This document shows, piece after piece, positions 56,508 to 64,000 of a DNA stretch of 64,000 nucleotides. Source of the stretch: Glandiceps talaboti (lineage: Eukaryota > Hemichordata > Enteropneusta > Spengelidae); contig NC_135564.1 in assembly GCF_964340395.1 (NCBI RefSeq), positions 14,330,012 to 14,394,011 on the forward strand. The letters run 5' to 3'. The notes under the pieces are model-generated. The model worked only from the letters and a program-made list of their open reading frames with translations, was not told the DNA's origin and made no database searches. The position numbers and the translations under genes are program-made. How positions within the stretch are numbered: the stretch's first letter is position 1; each line of letters opens with the position of its first letter.

Positions 56508-57390
56508 TGTCCTCAGTAGAAAAGTCCAGGAAACTAACTGCTTTGTGAGTGCTGGCAGTCCATTAGAATGAAGGTCGGGATACTATTGAAGGAGTGGTGG
56601 CAGCTGGCGTGAGACACTCTCTGCAATCAGTATGTGTAGATCAATATGTTAAAGCTCATAGGACAGGTCATGGCATCACTTTTAACTTTAATCCAAGATG
56701 ACATTTGGAGGTGTGATGACACCGAGTTCTTGTTTTACCTTCAAGCACGGTATCAGTCCATCTAGCTAATTTCCCTGTGGAGACACATAAAGATTATTTA
56801 AGTCTACTTTTTTTTTTCAATTGGGAGAATGGAGATTAAGTGACACACAGGATTAAGTTATTTGGCGAGTTATAGCTTTTTAATTATTTAAATGAAAGTG
56901 TTATTGTTATTCACTGAAAGATTGCAATATATCATGAAATAGAATTGAGTATTCAACGTTACGCATGACTTTTTCCATCAATCAGTTAGACATGTTCTCT
57001 TGTGAAATACCTATTTAATATACAGCATAGACTATTAAAATACACAAAGGGTCTGGACAGCAGTGTATCTACCCTGATTGGAGCTGAAGCTATTGATCAG
57101 ATGAGGTAGAGATGCCTGGCAAAATTATGAAAAGTTTATCTACCAATATATTAGAGGGGGGAGGGGAAGAGATGAAGGTTGATTGATTAGTTCGTTTACT
57201 TGAAAATTGTATCTTAGACTTTGTATGATATGCGTGTATGTGTGTCCTGCCATATCTCTGACATTCACAAGTGGATTAATATTTAGGTTCATCTGCTAAA
57301 ATAAAAAAAGAGTCTCACCTAGCATTGGAGGATGGGTGGAGGAGAGGGGACCTGAAGGGTGATTGAATTGAAATTATATTTCTGTTGTTA
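56508..57390. other. Upstream region of the GPCR gene; no clear promoter motif
   Basis: No TATA or CCAAT element is convincing. A weak acceptor-like CTTTTCTACTGAG lies just before the start codon, so a 5' UTR intron is possible. Confidence 0.35.
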
Positions 57391-57700
57391 GTGGCCATAT
57401 GGATGAGGTTTGGGTATTTATTTTGGATTTTTCATTTATCAAAACAGTTTTATCAAGGCTTCCTACTTAGTGAAAAATCATTGTAAAGCAAATATATGCC
57501 AAGTCCTTGTTTGTAATGTTGCAAAAGATTAATAAATGTGTAAAATGTTTTGTTATTATACGTACAATAACAAACATTTTTTTTTTTTAGCTTTTTGCAG
57601 TTTATTGAGGTACAAACAATGTAGACTTGGTCTGTGTTGTTTCATGTTGATTTTTCAAGTAGGAAGCCATGGTAAAATGGTTTTATGTATTAAAAATCCA
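57391..57700. mobile_element. MITE, GTGGCCATATGGATGAG family
   Basis: GTGGCCATATGGATGAGGTT and TTTATTTTGGATTTTTCATTT at the left. The centre TACGTACAATAACAAACATTTT matches the copy at 17377-17722. The right terminus is degraded. Confidence 0.65.
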
Positions 57701-57974
57701 AGCTACATGATTGTACATATCTGTTTAAGTAAAATGAAATACATTAATGTGTTACTATAAACTTTCTGTGAATTTTAATGGTAATATACTTGTAGCAATT
57801 GTAAATTACCATGTTGAACATTCAATAAATATGTCCAAATCTTGGTGTGTTAAGAATAAAGACAAAATTTTGAAATTATTTTCATCTCATCAACATATGT
57901 AAGTATAACAGTTTAATATTCAGGATTGAGTCCCAAGTACATGTATGTGTATAAACTCTGTAGGTATATTTTTG

Positions 57975-58250
57975 CATGTTGTGTTGATTTCATTCAAAAT
58001 TGTAACAATCATCTGACATACATAGAATGTTAGTTGTGTTGATTTCATTCAAACATGTAACAATCATCTGACATACATAGAATGTTAGTTGTGTTGATTT
58101 CATTCAAACTTGTAACAATCATCTGACATACATAGAATGTTAGTTGTGTTGATTTCATTCAAACTTGTAACAATCATCTGACATACATATGATACTTGTG
58201 TTGATTTCATTCAAACTTGTAACGATGACATGAAATACGTACATAGATGA
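57975..58250. repeat. 55-bp tandem repeat, about five copies
   Basis: GTGTTGATTTCATTCAAA begins at 57981, 58036, 58091, 58146 and about 58198. Middle copies are nearly identical. Confidence 0.97.
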
Positions 58251-58299
58251 TCAATGCAAGTTATGTTATTGATTATTATTTTCCACTTTACATGTGTCA

Positions 58300-58650
58300 A
58301 TGCTCAATTTGCACATTCTATTCGTAGTCGTCACGTTCCATATGTCTCGTTGCCCATCCATAAACAAAGCTATTTATAGTTTAAGTAATGAATTACTCTG
58401 CCAGAGAGCTTCTTTTCTCATCAGATCTTCATGTTGCCGTGATTTTGTCAACTACTTTAACTGCACAGTTAACTGGAGTACTTATGAAAAGGTGCATGTT
58501 CATCACAAACTGTTTATTGAGTGTTTAACTTCTTGTAGTCGACTAGAGAAACCTTGTTTGGGTGATAAATATTTCATGCCACAGGGAGATGAGCTGGAAA
58601 TTCACCCAGAATTTAAACACATAATTGACTATTCATTAGTGTCTGTTTAA
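58300..58650 (+). CDS. Possible small secreted cysteine-rich protein
   Basis: The ATG at 58300 opens MLNLHILFVVVTFHMSRC, a plausible signal peptide. The predicted 116-residue product then has cysteines near 34, 45, 46, 54, 76, 80 and 87 in a compact region, plus an N-C-T glycosylation site. It ends with TAA at 58648-58650. No family is recognised. There is no AATAAA close downstream and no conserved motif. AT-rich DNA of this length does give chance ORFs of about 100 codons, so this stays a candidate. It lies about 1.8 kb upstream of the GPCR start, divergently. Confidence 0.3.
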   Translation: MLNLHILFVVVTFHMSRCPSINKAIYSLSNELLCQRASFLIRSSCCRDFVNYFNCTVNWSTYEKVHVHHKLFIECLTSCSRLEKPCLGDKYFMPQGDELEIHPEFKHIIDYSLVSV

Positions 58651-58654
58651 CTTA

Positions 58655-59330
58655 TTTATGATTTATGAAACAAAATTGAGTAATCTCTGTCCCGCTAAAA
58701 GTATTATTGAAATTTTCTTTAGGCATGATTTGTTACAAAATATTATATGATTGTCAAGCTACGGGCACTAATGATTATTTCAATCATGAACACTAACCTG
58801 TGGGAGTCAGATATCATGATTCTATAAAGCATACCTTATATGTGGTTTGCTAAATGTCGAATCCAGTTGTAGCTAAAATGATGTTGGCTTGGTGTTTCGC
58901 TCATGAGACATTGCGTTTTTGACACAAAGATAGTCATATTTCAACTCTAGTAATAATTACAGAGACACAATAAACACAGCAGGATCCTTTGCCCAATCAC
59001 ATTGAACACTGATATACATTGCTATTCTTTGCAGTGCAGTAAAAACAGGCTTCTAATGAAAACACTACACATGGTCTTGATGATTTTAATGGCTGCAATT
59101 GTTTATTTTCTAACAGATAATCAACATTTCAACTTGATCACTTTTACATCTTCCACTGTGCATGACATCTAATATGTAATTGTTTCTTTTGCATTTTAGA
59201 AGTTGTCTGAGGGCGCTTATTAAATGTCATGTTACATGAGTGAAACACCAAGCCTGCATCATTTTAGCTGTAACATGAACATTAAGTGACAATCTTTTGA
59301 CGAAGTGCTTCTCTACATTTAGATATTATT
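58655..59330. other. No gene recognised
   Basis: It includes GGTGTTTCGCTCATG near 58891 and the inverted CATGAGTGAAACACC near 59235, a possible pair of element ends about 350 bp apart. Confidence 0.35.
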
Positions 59331-59333
59331 CTG

Positions 59334-59570
59334 CAATATTTTTCTTCATTCAGCCAAGGAAAGTATGAGTGACCTATAAAAGGGCCTTTGTCACTATGAG
59401 TCACTAGCTGGGTTGTGACAACCCTTAGGTCACGAGTGTTTTCTGGCTGAATGAACAAAAATATTGGGAACTCATGACCTAAGCGTTGTCACTATAAGTC
59501 TAGCGATTCATATTGACAAAGGTCCCTTAGGTCACTCATATTTTCCTTGGCTGAACGAAGAAAAATATTG
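59334..59570. mobile_element. Palindromic element, CAATATTTTTCTTC termini
   Basis: Arms of about 65-70 bp (CAATATTTTTCTTCATTCAG, CCAAGGAAA.TATGAGTGACC and the inverse) enclose a partial third copy of the same end. Confidence 0.8.
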
Positions 59571-59849
59571 GGACTTAATATCAAATTATTATACAATCAA
59601 CTTATAAATGGCAATGCATCCATAAAATGAGTTTTCATTCAGTGGCAAAATATAACAAATACAGTACAAATAGACATGATAGATACTAAAAAATTATGTA
59701 ACGATATGGAACACCGAGCGGTGTGGGAGAATTCAGAAGTCATTAAATTAATATTCCATCTGTAAAATTACTATTAGTCCAGGGGTATTTAAAGATGCTT
59801 TTATAAGTTTTGAGGGCTAACTGCCTGTCAAAGGGCACCTGTATTACTT

Positions 59850-60135
59850 TTAATAATCTACATACTGAAGCATAGCTAATGATCAGTTGCTATCATTAGA
59901 AGTTACGGAACTCAAACCCAGTATTGAGGCATACTACGTTTCCAATTTGATGATGTGATTAACTGTACTGTATGTATACTGAAATGTCAAGGAAGGAAAC
60001 TCTCATTGTGCCATCAACTAACAACGCCAGAAGACAATTTGTAATGTCATCGCAAGGCATGCATCAACAACGCAAAATTAATATTATAAAAATAATTTAA
60101 TCAAGGGATTTTTACCCAAGTAAAAAGCAACCTAA
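59850..60135 (-). mobile_element. SINE-like sequence with minus-strand B-box
   Basis: The complement of GGAACTCAAACC (59907-59918) is GGTTTGAGTTCC. The body shares order with 13545-13745. Confidence 0.4.
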
Positions 60136-60560
60136 AACCTCAGTTTGTGTCACTTTATGACAAATTAGTTAACAATTATATTGTAACCAAAAGCAGGGGT
60201 TAGGAAAAGATGAGCGAGAGGAACTGAATTATTAACATCCATTAGACAGGAAAAGTCAAACTAACACACATTTGTATGACTTGAGCTCCCATGCTGGTGT
60301 AACAGCTTTAGGGGGTTGCCCATACATGTACATTTGTATAAGACCAATGTACTTTATGATTGAAACCTCAAGGCAAATATTTTGCTTTTACTATTGTATT
60401 TGAAAGGTTGCCCTTATGTAGCTCAAGTGTCACTGTTTAGGATCATTAAAAAAAGCAAAATGTGCCTCCAGAGATGCTTTCTTGTACACATGTAGAGAAT
60501 CACACAGGTGTGTTCAGTAAAAATAATAATGACATCATACTGCGATAGAAAAAATGATAT

Positions 60561-60890
60561 GTAATATGTACATATAACAAAGAGATGACGTTCATAGATC
60601 GTACATTTGGTGAAAAGTGTCATCTTGTACAGACTTGCCCAACAGTCAACAAGAGATTCCTATTCTGTTTCCAAGAAATCATGCATTCGGGGCATATGTA
60701 TTTTCATCTGTCTTTTGTTAGTATGTATGTAATATGTACATATAACAAAGACATGACGTTCATAGATCGTACATTTGGTGAAAAGTGTCACCTTGTACAG
60801 ACTTGCCCAACAGTCAACAAGAGATTCTTATTCTGTTTCCAAGAAATCATGCATTCGGTGCACATGTATTTTCATGTCTTTTGTTAGATA
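60561..60890. repeat. 168-bp tandem duplication
   Basis: GTAATATGTACATATAACAA starts at 60561 and 60729. The copies differ at few positions, so the duplication is recent. A plus-strand frame through both copies is a by-product. Confidence 0.97.
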
Positions 60891-61207
60891 GCATTTATGT
60901 GTATAGTTATTGTAGAATTCCCGAGGGATAGTTGTTGTTTGGAAAAGTAAATAGCCATCATCATCATTATCATCGATCATCATCATTCTCATCCGCTATC
61001 AAAAGAACTTTAATTCACATTTGCTCTGTGCACACACAATACTGAAATAAATACAAAGAATGATAGGAACTACATATAAAAGTACAGAGCATACTTTTAA
61101 CATGATTTTTTTGTAAACATGAAAATGTGTGGATTACATGATCTAGTAATGTTGCATTGTCTAAAAGTTGATGTCTACATCACAGTTCTATGAGTTGTGA
61201 TGTTTAC

Positions 61208-62095
61208 GTGTTCAGATAGACAATAAGTGATGGTTGAAATTTACATGGTTGAAATTTACATGAAAACAATGCATTGTAAGGTATACATGTTCAAATATAC
61301 AATTAGTGATGGTTGAAATTGACAAGGAAACAATACATTGTAAGGTATACCGGTACATCCTTAGATATACAATAAGTGATGGTTGAAATTGACAAGAAAA
61401 CAATACATTGTAAGGTATACATGTTCATATACAATAAGTGATGGTTGAAATTGACAAGAACACAATGCACTGTATGGTATACGTGTTCAAATATACAATA
61501 AGTGATGGTTGAAATTTACATGCAAACAATGCATTGTAAGGTATACATGTTCAGATATACAATAAGTGATGGTTGAAATTGACAAGAAAACAATGCATTG
61601 TAAGGTATACGTCCTCAGATATACAATAAGTGATGGTTGAAATTGACAAGAAAACAATGCATTGTAAGGTATACATGTTCAGATATACAATAAGTGATAG
61701 TTGAAATTGACAAGAAAACAATACATTGTAAGGTAAACATGTTCAGATATACAATAAGTGATGGTTGAAATTTACATGCAAACAATGCATTGCAAGGTAT
61801 ACGTCCTCAGATATACAATAAGTGATGGTTGAAATTGACAAGGAAACAATACATTGTAAGGTATACGTGTTCAGATATACAATAAGTGATGGTTGAAATT
61901 GACAAAAAAACAATGCATTGCAAGGTATACGTGTTCAGATATACAATAAGTGATGGTTGAAATTGACAAAAACACAATGCACTGTATGGTATATGTCTTC
62001 AGGTATACAATAAGTGATAGTTGAAATTTACATGAAAATAATGCATTGTAAGGTATACATGATTGTTCATATATACAATAAACAATGCATTGTAT
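61208..62095. repeat. Satellite-like array, about 58-62-bp unit, about 14 copies
   Basis: Unit AATAAGTGATGGTTGAAATT, GACAAGAAAACAATGCATTG, TAAGGTATACATGTTCAGATATAC. Each unit has the palindrome ACAATGCATTGT. GACAAGA and TACATGC variants alternate irregularly. Confidence 0.97.
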
Positions 62096-62133
62096 TACTA
62101 GTACATACATCTACATGCATACATATGGTAAGC

Positions 62134-62170
<37 letters not shown>

Positions 62171-62600
62171 TTCCCCACTAGTATTTTTACAGTCATTATA
62201 TAAACACTAAATGAAATTTCATTTTGACAAGAAACAAGAACAAGGAAAAATCCAATCTTAAGAATATAATCATACTAACTTGGACAACAGAATTGAGCTT
62301 CACCAGTCTGAAGTAACCAAATGTACATGTACATTAAAGTCTGTACTTGGAGTTGTTATCTCAGGTAGGAGTTCATTCAGCCTCCCTGTTCACCGTCTCA
62401 TTGTCACTCAAAGTGTGAAGTAACTCAAACAACACCCAGGCATTTTCTAGCTGTTGCATGATTTCATTGGCCCACTCATCATAACATTCAATTTACAATT
62501 AATTTATATGATTGCCAAGTGCTATCGCTTGTCATTCATGTCACCATGGTAGCCTTGTTGAAATCAATGGTCAATGAGTTTCCGATTGGGCAATAGGTCA
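62134..62600. repeat. Segmental duplication copy 1 (starts with ATC microsatellite)
   Basis: (ATC)n at 62134-62170, then CACAAG/GACAAGAAACAAGAAC, TACTAACTTGGACAACAGAATT, GTTGTTATCTCAG and CATGTCACCATGGTAGC, all found in the same order in copy 2. Confidence 0.75.
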
Positions 62601-62904
62601 AGTGTCACTGCAGGGGTAGGATCCAAAACGACAAAACATAATGTCTCATATTTTGAGCTGTTTTCTTATAATCGTTGAGACCATAAAGTCGTAAAATCAT
62701 TTCAGTATTATGAGTATGCATTGTTAGATGTTTAATGTGTGGAGCTATATATGTCACTGTTGAGTTATTGTAGAATCTACTAGCTGCCACTGTCTTGAAA
62801 ATACTAATAACGGCCTATCTGATATCATCCTGTAATTGTGCAATAGTGAATAACATACATGTGTGATGGTAATATTGAAAAAGTCAACTATCAACTATCG
62901 TCAA

Positions 62905-63355
62905 CATAAATATCATTATTGTCATCATCGCCATCATCATCTTCACCGTCACCTTCAATTTTGCAATTGTTTTTATGGTTATTAACATTATTAACAGTAA
63001 ATTAAATCCTAATTTCACAAGTTGCAAGAACAGTAACAAATTAAGCCTATTAAGAAAGCCAATGATACATGTAATATAAACATAATACTAACTTGAACGG
63101 TAGAATTCTGTCGTTGCAGTGATTTATAAATGAAGCCCAACTCACATGTTGTTATCTCAGCAGTTCATCATCACTACAAGTGTACAACTTCACACACCAC
63201 ACCCAAGCAATTTCTTTTTATTCATTTCATTAGCTCAACCAGCGTAAAATACAATTTGCAATTAATTGACATGGATTGCCGAGTGCATTGCTTGTTATGT
63301 ATGTCACCATGGTAGCATGGTAGAAATTGTTGGTCATTCAGTCTGCAATCAGGCC
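62905..63355. repeat. Segmental duplication copy 2, diverged
   Basis: (ATC)-rich start, then TTGCAAGAACAGTAAC, ATACTAACTTGAACGGTAGAATT, GTTGTTATCTCAG, TTTGCAATTAATTGACATGGATTGCC and TATGTCACCATGGTAGC. Offset about 780 bp from copy 1. Confidence 0.75.
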
Positions 63356-63944
63356 TGTCAAACATTCAATGACTTGTGCATATACTTCAAATTTACTGAA
63401 CAATACAGTTGGTATAGTATGCATTCTTAGTTCAGTTGTCAAAGTTGTTAAAATGTATGATCTAATGATTAGACGCATGACTGAATCTGATTTTTTTTTT
63501 CTCATTTGACATGTCCATCACACAATCTACTCAATACCATGAATTACACACTCTTGTAAAGTGTCATAATTCGTAGCATCTGCACTGAATCAGAAGTGAA
63601 GCTATCACATTTACATCATGAGAAACTTGAAAGTTCACTTTATATATTGACAAATGTAATAGAAGTGAAACATATCAGTGTGTATTTTAGTTCAAACTTA
63701 CATACTGACAGAGCTATACATTGGCAGAGTGTTGTCCATTGCTTGAAATGCATACTTTAATTGTTACCGCACTATTAAGTCTCCAAAGTTCTGATGAATT
63801 ATTAAGTTTCTCATTTCACATATACAGTAACTGTAGAGGTTGACCATCTGGACAGTAGATGTTATGTGTATTATTTGTGTAATCTATCACACATACTTTT
63901 ATGGTATGCAGTTTCAAAAATACTACTCTAGCAATCAAGGTCTC

Positions 63945-64000
63945 AGTTTACTTAAGATAGATGCGAATCGAAACTGTTGTTGCTCAATGTGGTAGACTAC
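63945..64000. mobile_element. Edge-truncated copy of the CCTTCGGTTTACTA MITE family
   Basis: CAGTTTACTTAAGATAGA and GTTGTTGCTCAATGTGGTAGACTAC match the left arm of 47869-48175. The element is cut by the window end. Confidence 0.5.

Noticed and set aside
60585-60887. 100-codon plus-strand frame with an internally repeated peptide
   Set aside because: It arises from the 168-bp tandem duplication and lacks any other support.
61208-62095. CRISPR-like regular array
   Set aside because: The spacing is regular but the 'spacers' are themselves repeats, and the window is clearly eukaryotic.
61212-62110. Open frames with a recurring MFSCQFQPSLIVYL-like unit
   Set aside because: The repeat peptide mirrors the ~60-bp satellite unit. 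No start context and irregular frame changes.

Overview
This is animal nuclear DNA: AT-rich, intron-rich and repeat-dense. It has GT-AG introns, vertebrate-type gene families (NDRG, an aminergic-type GPCR, a RecQ-like helicase remnant), and many microsatellites, minisatellites and MITE-like hairpins. The best reading is a marine invertebrate, perhaps a non-vertebrate deuterostome (hemichordate or cephalochordate) or a lophotrochozoan. The sequence alone does not fix the species. Motifs containing ACATGTA are conspicuously common.

Layout. 1-9.5 kb: repeats, a broken RecQ-like helicase on the minus strand lying between matching inverted termini, a short Copia-type pol remnant, an unassigned possible exon, minisatellites at 5.5 and 7.3 kb, and a LINE-like 3' tail. 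9.6-26.6 kb: a complete N-myc downstream-regulated (NDRG) gene on the minus strand. I reconstructed eleven coding exons giving 359 codons in one open frame, plus a likely 5' UTR exon. Its introns carry MITE-like and SINE-like insertions. 27.06 kb onward: the first coding exon of a secretory-pathway gene on the plus strand, head-to-head with NDRG, so the two may share a promoter. 27.3-54.6 kb: no recognised complete gene. This is a dense repeat landscape of foldback elements, tandem arrays, a LINE insertion with target-site duplication, and a 3.4 kb interval bounded by inverted TAGCTCCGCTGT termini that contains a promoter-like CpG-richer stretch. 54.7-56.5 kb: an intact intronless aminergic-type GPCR on the minus strand, followed by four decayed tandem copies of its own last exon segment (NPxxY to stop). 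57.4-64 kb: more palindromic elements, a possible small secreted cysteine-rich ORF at 58.3 kb, a 168-bp tandem duplication, a 0.9 kb satellite-like array, and a diverged 0.78 kb segmental duplication.

Functionally the solid genes are two: NDRG, a cytosolic non-catalytic alpha/beta-hydrolase-fold protein with a candidate SGK/AKT site, and the GPCR, a plasma-membrane receptor for a probable biogenic amine. The partial plus-strand gene enters the secretory pathway; its family is not proven. Nothing suggests that these genes act together. The most unusual signal is the tandem array of GPCR 3' ends.
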